A stretch of 64,000 bases of DNA from Pectinophora gossypiella (taxonomy: Eukaryota > Arthropoda > Insecta > Lepidoptera > Gelechiidae): NCBI RefSeq assembly GCF_024362695.1, contig NC_065417.1:3961001-4025000 (forward strand), read 5' to 3'. Position 1 is the stretch's first letter. Each line of letters starts with the position of its first letter. The translations under genes and the position numbers were made by a program. Positions 33,958 to 46,852 of this stretch are shown piece by piece. A model generated the notes under the pieces. The model had not been told where the DNA came from. It saw only the letters and a list, made by a program, of their open reading frames with translations, and made no database searches.

Positions 33958-34936
33958 ATGTTTGAAACATGTTCAAAACGCTGTATGCTGTTTGGGACTG
34001 TTAGTTTAGGAGTGTGAGTATAAACAGACAAGAATTATATGTGTGTATAACTTGAAGTTGAGATTTCATCATGAGTCATTGTTTATCATCATTTTCTTAC
34101 AGACTGACCATAGTAGTGCTGATTCTCGAATCGCAATTGGCCGACAGTCTCTCTGGTAGCCAGAGAAGGAATAAGACTTTCCCTACAGAAAATAATTCAA
34201 CATGTTGGATGCACCAGCCGTATGAGATCATTAATGAATGTCATCCTTGCTCAGGTATTGTAGATTATTGTTTAGCTCTTTTAATCATTAGCAAAAAGCT
34301 TTTACACGATGTAAAAGAAGCTCATTGTTAACTCAATGAAGTTTGTGTTGTAGAGTTTCTGTAACTATTGTACTTTACCTAAAATGAGTAATAAGATATT
34401 TTCCTTTTGCTATTTATTAAAGCCAATACTTAAAATTGGCAACAAGCTTTTACTAATCACGGTAAGTTATTTAGGTCCTTCTTCTATGCATTTTCTGTTA
34501 CAGATTTTGAAATTCGAAGTAAGAGTATAGGTGTGTGTATACATACAAGTTTCAAGGAAATATTGAAATGCAAAAATGGTGAAACTGTTACAAGAAGGTA
34601 TGTGTTGCAGATTATTATAGATAAGTTTGCATTCATACTCTTATTATGTGAATATTGAGTCTCAAATGTTGTAAAAAACAAACACCCTTTATTTTTAATT
34701 AATATATAGCTTATCTTTATGGAAATGTGCAAGTATTGATAAGGTTTAATAACAAATATTATTGTTTCAGCTGTGATAGAGTGGCCTACTTAGAAGAGAG
34801 GGCTTACTGGAAATTCACAATATGGTCATTTGTGATCGGAGTTACATCTGCGTTAGCCGTTATGTTAAGAATGCGAACACTTGACCACAAAGCCAGGATG
34901 AGAGCCCGACAGGTTCTAAGTAACGGGACTATTTAG
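33958..34936 (+). CDS. JTB: JTB (jumping translocation breakpoint) homolog, membrane protein
   Basis: Four exons, 33958-34013, 34103-34254, 34504-34597 and 34771-34936, give 155 aa with clean phases. The N-terminus (CMLFGTVSLGVLTIVVLIL) is a signal or first membrane segment. A Cys-bearing lumenal region follows (CWMHQPYEIINECHPCS, then GVCIHTSFKEILKC and CDRVAYLEERAYWKF), then a second hydrophobic segment (FVIGVTSALAVML) and a basic tail (RTLDHKARMRARQVL). This order, the Cys spacing and the 'E.R.YWKF' lead into the membrane helix match the JTB family, which has roles proposed in cytokinesis and mitochondria. It is head-to-head with Tudor and tail-to-tail with Dnmt2, whose stop is 228 bp away. 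Confidence 0.88.
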
Positions 34937-35164
34937 TTGAGCTCAGAGTTTGATAGTAATACACCATTTCTGAAATGGTAGAGGCAGAAAGAATGTATTG
35001 AAACATATACCCTTTTCTCGTCTCTTTCACACTAGGCGATGTATTATACCTCTGTCCTGCTGTCATTTTAATCATGCTATGTTAGAGGTATAGATAATGC
35101 AAATGTGCATAGTTCCATATGAAAACTTTTGTGTTTATAAAGGTGTAAAAATTAAATGAACTAT

Positions 35165-36336
35165 TTATTCATCAAACAATATTTTTAATAATTCCGTTAT
35201 GACTTTCACATTTACACTATTACCTAGTAACCGGTAACATTGTCTTAGGGAAGTATTTTCAGGGAAGTTGTAATGTTTAGGAAAACACATTAAGGATAAG
35301 ACTTCCTTTGGTGTAAAGAACCGTAATTTTAAATCTCTTACACAGTTAACAAATTTGTCACTGCCTACTTCAAAAGTGTTTGCTTTTTCATAAGTTAGTT
35401 TAAGTGTCTCTGGGCTAGCATCAGTGAATACTGATCCAGTGCCTTCAACATAATGTGCATAAGCTTTTGTGATGCAGCATGATCTCCTAGAGTCTTTGTA
35501 GCAGATATCAAAGATATTCGCCCGTTTCAACAATTTGTCTGGTATTAGAAATTTATCAGTAATATTTAATTCAATAATACTTTCAATGGAATCTGGTGTA
35601 CCATAATCCTTTGGCAGCTGTTCAATCTGAAAATAAAAATACTGAATTCAATACCTATATAAAAAAAACTATTCCAGTAAGAATGTATACAAAAAAGCAT
35701 TTGTTCTATTCAATTTACTTACAATTCCATCTTTTCTTCTGAAATTCCATATTTTCTCAGTTCGCCTAGCTATACAGTAGTATCTTAACCTTGAATTTAG
35801 TACTCCTACTGTAGAGGGACACAACAGAAATTCCTGATATTCAAATCCACACTCTTTTAGTTTATCTATAAACAGATTTCTAACTGCAGAACATTCAAAA
35901 CCTTTTACATTTTCCATAAGAATGTATTTAATATTGTCAAGCTTATCCAATATTCCAATTAAATACACAAATGAATTAGTTCTTGGATCGTTTTCGTCCA
36001 AAAATTTTCCGTTTCTGGTAAAGGGCTGGCATGGAGGAGACATAAGTATCGTGTCTACGTTAGATTTCTTTAGTTCCTCTGGAGTGAGTGATTGGATATT
36101 TCTGTTTAATAAATTTGTGTCAGGAAAATTGTGTTTGTAGACTTCATTAGCAACTGTGTTGATATCTACTGCTACAGTTATTTCACCTTGGAGTCCAGAT
36201 TCTGGAATACAAATGTTCAATGTTTACAGTACAGATAGCATAAGCTTCTACTAGATTCTAGCAATTTATATTTACCGTTCCACGCACAGTGCATGCCTCC
36301 AATGCCGCTATACAGCTCTAATATTTTACAATACAT
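35165..36336 (-). CDS. Mt2: Dnmt2 / TRDMT1, tRNA cytosine-5 methyltransferase
   Basis: Three exons, 36276-36336, 35723-36201 and 35165-35626, encode 333 aa, a normal length for the family. It methylates C38 in the anticodon loop of tRNA-Asp and related tRNAs using SAM. Visible motifs are motif I (LELYSGIGGMHCAWN, residues 7-20), motif IV PPCQ with the catalytic Cys at about residue 78, motif VI ENV at 117-119, and the terminal RQCYRLLGNSVN block. The Dnmt2-diagnostic CFT element reads CIT here (SCCITKAYAHYVEGTGS). There is no regulatory N-terminal domain, as expected for Dnmt2. An AATAAA on the minus strand (35164-35169) overlaps the stop codon. It is head-to-head with the sphingosine kinase gene. 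Confidence 0.96.
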
Positions 36337-36824
36337 AGTTTTGTGATCCTTAAACAGTTTTGAGGCAAGAACTCACAACACAAATGTCTTTGAGGTTATA
36401 AACATCATCAAACCAGGTCTTTGTCAAACCATCATCAAACAAAACTTTTTTTTTTATTTATTGCGGCTCTGATTACTAGACCATTGGCAAAAAGTGGTAT
36501 GTAATTAACAAATGTGAGAAAATTAATGATAAAATCTAGACTACTATAAAGCAAAGAACTTAAAAAATATGAAAAATATACAGATCAACTTAATAAGCAA
36601 CTAATATAAATTAGCAAAAACAAAAAGTGAAATGAACACGTAGGTACAGGCAGGCGTACTTTTCAAAAACCATAGACATTTTCTTTTTCCTTGGCATAGT
36701 AGCGTTGTCCAGGCCAGCGTATCCGTTTCGTTTATTTTCGGATATTGTTGTACTTTCGCATATCGATAAAACAATAACATTATGGTAATACTAAATTAAC
36801 AGTGAGTGAAAAAAAAAGTCAGTC
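36337..36824. promoter_or_regulatory. Divergent promoter region, Dnmt2 / sphingosine kinase
   Basis: 488 bp lie between the two start codons. A perfect DRE-type palindrome TATCGATA is at 36761-36768, 57 bp before the kinase ATG. CCATAGAC, the reverse complement of the GTCTATGG octamer seen in the Tudor/JTB spacer, lies at 36670-36677. The middle (36400-36640) is AT-rich with nothing else recognised. Confidence 0.55.
36761..36768. promoter_or_regulatory. DRE-like TATCGATA site
   Basis: An exact 8-bp palindrome identical to the Drosophila DNA-replication-related element bound by DREF, at a typical proximal position for a housekeeping promoter. Function in this species is inferred. Confidence 0.5.
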
Positions 36825-39800
36825 ATGGCGGATCCGAAGATCGGGAAGGACGTGTCAAACGGTGTTGAAGGCGATCATGCCGATTTGAAAGATCAAGTTT
36901 ACCTCGAAGAAACGTTTTATATTCTTTCAAAGAAGAATTCAGTGTTTCGAGTTCGACTTACGTCTAAAGGATTATCCTTAACAAAAGAAACAGATGGAAA
37001 TTCAAAAGAACAGACGATCCTTTTGCGCGATATCATCGGCGGTAAATGTATGAGGAGTAAGAGACGACGCCCCGGAGCTGGCTCCTGCGTCTGTAGCTCG
37101 CTGGTGGGCCATCAACAGCTCAAAGTCGTGGACGAAAACAGTGGAGACCTCGACGAGAACGACATCAGCGCGTACCTGTATATTTATGCATACATATTGA
37201 AACGCAGCCGCCGCACTCTGAAGAGGGAGAGAACAACAATAACACTGCGGTTTCGGTCTTTCGACAAATACGAGGATAACAACAGAGAAGCGCAAAAGTG
37301 GCGGTCGACGATAAAGTGTTTGATAGCGGGGCAGTCGATTACGTATGCGCCACCTGCGAACGATAAGAAACTTTTAATTCTTTTGAATCCAAAATCCGGG
37401 CCAGGCAAAGCGAGGGAACTGTTCCAGTCAAAAGTGGCTCCTATATTGCAAGAAGCAGAGGTTCCTTATGATTTGCATGTGACGAAGTACGCGAATTACG
37501 CGCGAGAATTCGTCAGGACGCGAAATGTGTACAACTGGAGAGGGATTGTCGCAGTAGGTGGTGATGGAGTCCTGTTTGAAATCCTCAATGGCATGTTTGA
37601 ACGACTGGACTGGCAACCGGCATTGGCAGAAGTACCCCTGGCAATAATGCCTTGTGGCTCCGGCAACGGGCTGGCTAGATCCATCTGCCATTTGTACAAG
37701 TGAGTACTTTTTAATTCTTAATTGATTCTTATAAGGAAATACTTATTTGTTTTCCAAATCTTTTTCTTGCTACTTTTGCCAATAATTTGGTAGTTTTAAC
37801 TGGAGGCGGGGTTTTTGGAAATTGGTGGTAATAATGAAACACTTTATTGCACATTTTGATCTTCTTATCCTATTTATCCTATTCGATCCCACTGCTGGGC
37901 AAAGGTTTGTCCTTGGTTTTATCTATGAATGCTTAATTACTTGTTAGGATATCCGCTATACTAAGACACATTTTGTGAAAATTACAAGTGGACTGGAGCC
38001 TATCAAAGTTTTTCGTAGGCTAACAGCTATACGCGCCCACTCTGTGCCCTATATCTCTAGAGCAGTGAAATAGGTATATAAAATTTCGCCCATAACCAAA
38101 CTTGTAGAAAAATATGTACTTTCTTATTCACTTCAAGGTTGTTATTGTCAAAAAGTTTTGTAGCGCCATTTTTCAAAAAAGGTACCTACGGGTTGGCAAA
38201 ATTGAAATTCGAGAAACCGGATGAAAATCCATAAAATCACCAATTTTTAATTCTTCTGGTAAACTTTCAAAGCAAAAGTACCCAATTACTTAGTTGTATA
38301 GTAAAATGGCTAGGTAAGAAAATAAGTTTTGAATAAGATTTTTCCTGAAATCGTTTTACTTTACAACAAAACTACTTATTGACGACCAAATGACTCAACT
38401 GACTGTTGAAACTAGAAAATACTATAATTCATTTATCTCACCAATACTGTTGTTTTAAAATACCTGTCTACTTAGATTATAAAACAACGAAGTCAGGCGA
38501 CTGGACTTGCATAACTTTGAAATGACCAGTTAGGTAATTCGCTGTTTCTTACTAAAGGTTACAGCAGTTTTCTCATGCTTTGTATGTGGTAAACTAAAAT
38601 ATTTTTTATTCATTTTTTGCCCATGACATCGTCCGCGTGGATTTGGATTATCGATCGGATTTTTTTTTCACTCCCCTTTTCATCCTTCTGACTTTCTCTG
38701 GAACTCAAATACTTTCACATTTGTAATATTAGTATGGATTGGCATGGGCTGGTAATATTCTGGTGAAAATTCTCGCTTTCCTTAAAATGTACGACTTGGT
38801 CATGGTCTGTCCGGGTGTAGGTTTTACGGTTAATCCTTCGGACACGTCACGGATGACTAAATAATATCATAGTATTCCTTATTCTGTGGTACATCTTTAA
38901 GTAAATACCATAACTATTCATTCTCTTCAAGTGCCGCCTTATGAAACATTAACAAGCAATTAGCATTCATAAAGGTCGTAATATTTGGGTACAGTCGAAC
39001 GAAATGAGTACCAAGCAAATCGTTACTTGGTTGAATTTATAAGTAGGTATTGTGGTTGCGTACTGTTTTGTTACCACAGGGATTTTTTATTAAATAGACT
39101 ATTGGTGCCTTGGTTAAGGAAAACGAATTAAGGAAAGAAGAATTGGAGATGTCCTTAGAAAAGGTTCAGTACGATCTACTCTGAATCGGCGTGCGTGTAT
39201 GAAACGATTGATGAATGTGGAGGGAGCAAAAGAAGTATGTCAGGATCGAAGCAAATGGAATGGAAATGGGTAGGAAATAGGCGTGAGTTTATGTAAGTAT
39301 GTAATTAAGAAAAGCACGAATTGGACTTGTCCCACGTATGAAAAAAGGTAAGAACTACGCTGTCTGTCGTGGGTTGGGTTTGGTAATATAACATATATAG
39401 GTAATGTATATATTTAATTTCCTTCAAAGAAAATTATACAGCCTTGAATATAAAAGTATCAACTAACTTTTCCTATTAAGTACACACAGATTTAATAAAT
39501 TTTCCTCAACATAACTACAGGTAGCCGAGGTGAATAAGAAACACCGGGAGATACAAATTGCAAAATAAGAATCACAAAGTTTCCTTAATCCAATATTGAA
39601 TCCTAGAAAGACTGAAAATATAATAGTTCCATCTATAGTAATGGTAGCAATTAGTACAATACACTAGACAATGCTTCACGATTGCCCGGTGGACTTTATT
39701 TTTACCTTTAATGTGTTTGCTCTTGGCCCTAGACTTGCCCGAAGGCATTGACGAGGCCTAAGATGGAGCAAGCTCGCACAGAAGGTGCCTGTTCACTCTG

Positions 39801-42800
39801 GCCTTGAAAGCACCCGGGTTATATGCATTCGGAAAAACAGAAGACGGCAAAGAATTCCACGCCCTAGCAGTGCGCATAATGAAGGACGATGCGAAGCGCT
39901 TTGGATTTGTAAGACAGCACACGTGCGTGGTGTGGTCGCAGAGGCCGACATGAGCGGCATCATACATAGAATTTAGAATTTTTCGCCGCATAAAGTGGAT
40001 CCGCCCTAGCAGACTATGCAATAGTCCGCGTAAACGTTTGATTCTGAAAACAACCGCTGATTGGCCAACACTACGTTCAATACACGGCGACGTTGTCGGA
40101 TTTTACCATTTGGCCATATACTTATTTTTTAGATAACTGGTTCCTAAACTAGTAATAATAGCGGTCAGCGGTCCTGTTCGGAATCGAACCTTACAATGCG
40201 CACACTCGTGTGAGTGGCTCATTATGATGCGGTTCGACATAACGTACATAAACCTGAAGCTTGTATTTTATAGACAACAATAGAACCCTGCAACGATTCC
40301 TAGTCAGCGGTCATGTTCATGTCAATGATCGTGTTCGTAATTCGCAGTAGGTAAATAAATATTTCCATTCATTCAGCAGGTATTGTAGGATAGGTAAACA
40401 AGCTTCGATTAGAAAAGTTGCATACAGCCATTTAAAACGTTTCACAAGCAATATAGTGAAAAACCTTATTGAAAAGTAGTCCTGAGTCTAATAAACATTT
40501 AAACAATAGTACAGGTTGTCCCAGATTGTGCCCAGCAGTGGGACAATACAGGTTAAACAAGCAAACAAAAATAGATTATCTGATGAATGAAATAGATAAG
40601 ACATAGATACGGTTTCCGCGAATAAGTTTTTGAATATAGTCGATCGTTTGCTTTTGTTTGCGAAAATGGTGAAGTAATAGGGATCTGGTTGCCAGATGGA
40701 GTGGACGGAGATAATACAGTAAAGTCATAGGAAACTTGAATTAATAACGTTATCATCTTCATTAACCTTCGAATGTTGAATCGTACATTTACATGACTTG
40801 GAATCTCGATTTTCGACAGACCATGGACTTAAATTCAAAGTCTGACTTACTACATAATAAATATGATTAGTGATTAATGTTTCCACGGCTTAAAATTAAC
40901 TCTAATGACCATGTGAATAACGGTAATGGTACTTGACATTGATAGAATTTTAATTGCTCATATCATAACTTTAAGACAGTGCATAAACGTTAAAGCGTCA
41001 TTGTTTACTTTGGTGCGATGGCGCCTTTATCCTTTGTTGTGTACAAATTGAAACAACTCTACTAAGGTTATTATAGGAAGCAGGGGCGACGGTCGAGCCA
41101 AGAGACTAGTTTATAATGACCAGACAAGTTTCAATTTCCAACTATGACGCTTTTAAAATGAGCTGTCAACTTTCCTTAGAAAAAACTTGTTCCAGTCACA
41201 AAAGCAACCAGATTTAAATGGTAGAGTCAAAGTAATTACTGTTTAAGTACAATAAGAGCCGTTTTATAAGAATTGAATGAACGAATGTTTTGCTGGATAG
41301 GATAGCTGCTAATTATTTGTTTGGTAAACAAATAGTAACCTCGGCTGACCTAGATTTCAATGCATTTGTAAGTGTGACCTACTATTCCACTAAACTAGTA
41401 TTTTGTGGAGGACGTTATCAAATTATGGCATTAGGGGTAGTAGAGACGCCAGTAGATTCAGTATACAAACCTACCAATGTGTTGTGGTTATGCTATGAGG
41501 GTTAGAAATGTTGGAATACAGAGAAGGTAGTAATACAAACGTTAACAGACGAGAAATAATTAGAACGCTGAAGCAAGACCCAGTTTTTCAACAAGAACAT
41601 TTTTGAAGAATGGTAAAAGGAAAGAGTTTTATTTAACTTTATGGGTAGTTAGTTTAAAAATACATGGGTTTTTATAACTAGTTTTACTTGTAGTTAAACA
41701 ATAGTTTAGTGGTTTGATGTTAAACTGATTACTTACAAGTTTTATACCTTTATTTGATAGTCTGATCTAGTTAAGACTGACAAACAATTTACTACTCTAA
41801 ACCGAAATACAGCTCTACGTATGGATAAGTCCACCCTTGTAAACGTCCATTTCTTGTTTGTGATGTAACTAGTTGTTAAGTGCAATAAATAAAGTATATT
41901 AAATTTTTGCCGGACAGAATAGGTAGGTTCAAAGTGTGCTAGTTTATAGCTTATTATGTTTCCCGCGGTTCCGTTCGCAGTGGAAGGAAAGTAATATGGG
42001 AGAATCAAGTTACCACCATGATAAGCGTCGATTGTAATCCGCTCAAAGTAGATACCTGTAGTAGTGTATAATGTAGACGGATATAGACGTAGAATGTAGA
42101 TTATTAGAAATTATTTGCTTCGCTTTATCTTTGAGGATAATAGTTTTATACTCACACGAAGAATTAGACGTTGGTCTTATCATTTACGAGTGTCGTTAAA
42201 TTATCTGTGACTTATGTGTACTACAGGTGTACGGTACTATCTATCATTTATATACTTATTACTCAATGTACGTAGTAAATTAGGCGAGACAAATGTGGAA
42301 GGAAACCATGGATGCTTTTTCAGAGGATAAGACGATGAAATGACGATAACAACTGCACACGTCATGATTTAAAATGGACTTACGTATTTACATTATTTGC
42401 AGTTCAGATTTTGCTCGTTTAATAATCTTATCTTCGTCACGGTGTTGATGTGAAATATATATTTATAATTAAATAATGATTTCTACTTAGTAACTGTAAG
42501 ATCAACATGGTGTGTTTACTGTAACCCGTAAAGGAATGGTGTTATGGAGTGCGCTCTATCCAACTGTCCTATATTTACCTTTTAATTTTGATGGTTAATG
42601 TATGAAATAAGATTGAGCAATTTTCCATTTCTCAATATCAAAACATCATAATCCTTGCTCAATGATTCTTTGATAACAGTTTTTTTAATTAATAAACCTA
42701 ATCTAAATATTATGTTGCTTACTTTATCAACAATTATCTTGTGTACAAATTACCTATTGTACGTAATTAACTAGGCGCCAGAATTTTAAAAAATATATAG

Positions 42801-45800
42801 TTTCCTATACAATCTTCCATCACAATCCGATGTCATTATTACTATTACTAAAGGTGTTAACCATTTCAAAATGGTTAGTCTGAAATAAAATGGTTGTAGA
42901 TATAATGGTTACTTAATAGGCTTAAATATGAAGGTTATTTACATCTAGACTTTAGTTAGTAGTACTTTAGTTATTGCTGAAACCTCGCAATGAGCAAACA
43001 GCAAACACACGGTTCACTGCAAATATTGTTCAAGACCTATAGAGAGAATGTCGTGCTCTACAACTCCTGAAATAAAAAATAAAAGTAGAGATAACTACAA
43101 ATATAATTTCTGCATGAAGGTAATGATATATTTTCTAAATCCGTTTCTGAATGATTTGTCAGCTTCGTGTGCAGGAGATTCTATGACATATTAAATACAT
43201 AACCAAAGGTGAATTAAGCTAAAAATGTTTAAGTACGCAATTTTCCGAAAAGATAAAATAAACTCTTAGTTCATACTGGTAACTATAACTACTTTATAGT
43301 GTTTCTTGTTTACATTTCTTGCTATGTCGATCATCTCATCGACGCTACACTACAGATCCGGTTTATATGGAAAACCCAAAGCCCTTGAATGACTTCCTAA
43401 TCATAGTTTTTTGTTTAATCAAGATGAGTTTAAATTTCTTCTAACAATAACTTACAATATGTATAACTAAGAAAACCAAAGTCAAATAAAATAGAAGTGA
43501 AGCAATGAAGACAATATTGCTAATACGTAATTATCAAAATAATAAAGGTTTGGTTGGTCAGGCGACGATATTGAAGTTAGTTGAGTTCAATTGTCTCGAG
43601 CCTTTGATTTATAGCTCGGATGAGTAATTGTAATACCATCACGAACTTTTCGATTGGTAATTTGTTTTTGCAGAACTTTTGTTTAAGTACGGTCACGATC
43701 ATTAATATGTATAAACTTTGGTACCATTAACTTTTTTGACAAATTGAACTGTAAGTCTCACTAAATGTCAAATATGTTAGTGCGACAGAGTCCTAAAGTG
43801 AGTATATTATATTGCTCATGATTGTACTAAATCAATATTTCCATATTGATTTATTTCTCATTACATTAAACACCATCAATTCACTTAAATAGTGTTTCGT
43901 TTTACTTTATTAAAGTCTGGAGAAGTTTGTTATTTTGTAATAAGGTCCACCTATGTACTTCTATTTTGTAACTTATCATTAATACGTAAATTTTGGTTGC
44001 AAAAAACATGTTTACAACGATTTGGCCTCACCAATGACAATAACAGTCATTCAAAACTTATGTAAATGAGTATGTTGTCTGGAACCATCAACCACATAAT
44101 GATAATAAGGTTTGCGTCTTAGTTGTGTTCGTTAGTAACAATGACGTCAGCTCATTTATTTTGAAAATGCTTGTGAGTTGTGACTTTCAGGATATGTTCT
44201 ACATTTTCCATAAACATGAATACTGTTATACAGGGTGTTAGTGACATCGTAACGAATACTGAGGGGGATGATTCAGACCATGATTCTGAGTTAATATCAA
44301 GTGGAATTTTCCGTCGCAAAATTCATGATTTTTTCTTTAAATATTTTTAATTCTATACTTTTGCGATCGAAAATTCCACTTGATATTAACTCAGAATACT
44401 GAGCTAAATCAACCCCTCAGTATTCGTTACGATGTCACTTACACCCCTTACCAGTACATACAGGTAGCCATACAAGTAGGTATGGGTGTTAGTGACACCG
44501 TAACGAATACAGAGGGGGATGATTCAGACCATGATTCTGAGTTGATATTAAGTGGAATTTCCTGATGGACAATTTATGATTTTTTTTGTTTTTTTAAATT
44601 ATTTTTCGTTCCATATTTTTGCGACGGAAAATTCCACTTGATATCAACTCAGAATCATGCCCTGAATCATCCCTCAAAGTTTTCGTTACGATGTCACTAA
44701 CACCCTGTATAGAGAAAGGATAGGTTTGAACAAACTAACTGCAAATGAATGAAACAAAAAAACTAGCATTGGTTCATCAGCGATCAAACTAGAGTGAATA
44801 AGGGCAGTGTGTTCATTCAATTCATTGGCAAAGCATAGCAAATTGTTTAGCCTTGGTTTTACTGATAATTTTGTTTACTGTGCATAACAATAATTTCGTA
44901 TGTTTCGTCTTGTTTGAACCCGAATCAGTTGAACATTGATATTGTTGTTAAAGCTTTGGGTTTAACAGTCAGTACAAAAAATAATTGTAAACATTCGTCT
45001 TAATCATTTGAGTTAAAACATCAAAGTCGTAAAACAAGAACATGTAGAAACTACTGATCCTTGACCAGCCGTAGAAGTAGAGGACAATACGAGAAGAAGT
45101 TCCGAAACCTGACGTTTATTAGATGGTATTAATGTAATTTTTTATTGTTTCAGCGAACCCTACATTAATCAGAACCTAACCGGACTCACAATGGCGCTGG
45201 CAAGAGGCAAAACAGCGCCAATGGACGTAGTCCGAGTAGAAACCAAATCCAAAGTAAGTTATATTTCAAACCTCAAACTTCGTGAACGGGGTATGGCTGG
45301 CTAAAAAAACAGTTTTGAATGTTAATTATTACTTATAGGTAATAACAGAATCTCTGGGCGATTAAAGGTTATCAAAATCTGTCTTAAACATAAATATAAT
45401 TATAATGATGTCGCCGTATTGTTTGACGCTTTTGGCTTATTTGCGTTTGAGTAGTTTGATTGTTCACTTTACATCACACCACACGTTAAATAGTTTTAGC
45501 TTTGCTTGATATGACCATGGAGAATCAATAATTTTAACGCGCATTAAACGCGGGCATTGTGCAACCACGTTAAAGACCAATAAAATATGGAATTGTTACA
45601 TTCTTATGCGCTCTATTGTGTTCTAAGCCGATTTACCTTCAACAAAGATAACGCTATACTATTTAATTGACTACGTCCGTCACAACAAACAAGGATCTCT
45701 GGTGGCGGATACAATTAGCCCCTCAGCCGTTGATAGCGATGTCGCTTATCGCCTGTATTATCGTGGCAATACCGCTGATCGTTTAAATGCAATCACGCAA

Positions 45801-46852
45801 ATCGCGACAAATATTATTCGAGACACAAAATCTGGCAAACAAGTATAACAAATACAAGCAGTGTTAAGACCGCTAAGCGCAATGTGTTCACGAATTTTTT
45901 TATTAATCACAAATTAAATTAATTAGTAATTACATTTCTGTTACAATGAGGTATTTAAATGCAGTACTATGTTATAATTAAATATGTATTTTTTGCTTTC
46001 CAGATAATGTTTTCGTTCTTATCAATTGGCTGGGGATTATTGTCAGACATTGATATAGAAAGTGAGAGACTACGAGCGATTGGGGGACAGAGGTTCACAC
46101 TTTGGGCGCTGGCAAGGTTAGTCGGGCTGAGGAAATATAAAGGTGTAGTGAGCTACGCAAAAATAAAGGATGTGGGCAATCTGCCCAAGCCAAAACAACC
46201 GTTGACGCTCAGTCACAGTGTCAGTCAGGACGGCGCGCTCGACTCCCCCGACGCGGAAGCATTCATTGACTGCGATGAAAATTCAGACGTATTTACCAAC
46301 GCTATGAACGGTAAACACCAAAGGGTAGACTCTTGGTACTCGGTCAATTCGCGGAGGAGTGCGTTCTACAGCACGCGCGGTTCAGAGTACCACAGTGTTA
46401 CAAGCGGCGGCTCTGAAATGCGGTCACCGGTGCACACATGCATGCACGGCCCAGCCTCGCACCTACCCTCGCTCATGTCCCAGCTGCCTTCGCATTGGGT
46501 GCACGAGGAGGGTGAATTTGTCATGGTACACATTTCATATCAGTCTTATATCGGCGAAGACTTTTTATTTGCACCTCGGTCGCAACTCTCAGACGGAGTT
46601 ATGTGGATGCTGATTATAAAAGCCGGCATTCCGAGATCTCAACTGTTTTCATTTTTTATGGGCATTAGCCAGGGTACACATGCTGAAGTCAACAATGAGT
46701 ATATCAAAATGGTACCGGTGAGCGCATTTAGGATAGTGCCCGAGGGCCCTCACGGGTATCTGACTGTGGACGGCGAGTTAATGGAGTACGGGCCTATTCA
46801 AGGGGAAATATTTCCCAATATCGTCAATCTTCTGGTGCCAGACACAAAATAG
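36825..46852 (+). CDS. Sk: Sphingosine kinase
   Basis: It phosphorylates sphingosine to sphingosine-1-phosphate with ATP. Three exons, 36825-37699, 45154-45253 and 46004-46852, give 607 aa, within the range of insect sphingosine kinases (Drosophila Sk2 is somewhat longer). The diacylglycerol-kinase catalytic fold is clear: nucleotide loop LILLNPKSGPGKA (about residue 186), GGDGVLFEILNGMFERL with the catalytic Asp near residue 247, and PCGSGNGLARS near 284. Exon 3 begins with the conserved MFSFLSIGWGLLSDIDIESE and ends with the C-terminal lobe (FLFAPRSQLSDG, GYLTVDGELMEYGPIQGE). A Ser/His-rich insert lies between, at about residues 390-480. Intron 1 is 7.45 kb and repeat-laden. An AATAAA lies at 47096-47101, with others further on. 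The start follows a short 5' UTR after the DRE site. Confidence 0.95.
39740..40021 (-). pseudogene. LINE C-terminal fragment in sphingosine kinase intron 1
   Basis: A minus-strand frame reads GRIHFMRRKILNSMYDAAHV, SFIMRTARAWNSLPSSVFPN and AYNPGAFKARVNRHLL. This is the post-RT tail of a jockey-type non-LTR element, where 'ARAWNSLP..VFP..YN...FK..V..HL' is the hallmark. No RT catalytic core remains. Confidence 0.75.
43690..43824. mobile_element. Mariner-like MITE (family F), copy 2
   Basis: 135 bp flanked by TA (43688-43689 and 43825-43826) with ends CGGTCACGATCA and GCTCATGATTG. It shares 'actttggtacca', 'ttttttgacaaattg' and 'tatgttagtgcgacagagtcctaaagtg' with 62076-62217. Confidence 0.8.
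44231..44707. mobile_element. Two adjacent palindromic MITEs (family C)
   Basis: Element 1 spans about 44231-44448 and element 2 about 44483-44707, separated by about 34 bp. Each starts with a variant of CAGGGTGTTAGTGACATCGT and ends with its reverse complement, with an inner inverted pair around 'ttctgagtt.atat.aagtggaatttt'. The outer edges are flanked by TA (44229-44230, 44708-44709). There is no ORF. Confidence 0.8.

Larger units (their letters stand above)
37700..45153. other. Sphingosine kinase intron 1, repeat-bearing
   Basis: This is a 7.45-kb intron between the lysine codon at 37699 and exon 2. It holds a LINE tail fragment (39740-40021), a mariner-like MITE (43690-43824) and two adjacent hairpin MITEs (44231-44707). 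The remainder (37720-39700, 40030-43680) is AT-rich with no frame or repeat I can support. Confidence 0.6.

Noticed and set aside
35165..36336. DNA-type (Dnmt1/3) methyltransferase
   Set aside because: No N-terminal regulatory domains, 333 aa length and the Dnmt2-type arrangement identify the tRNA enzyme.
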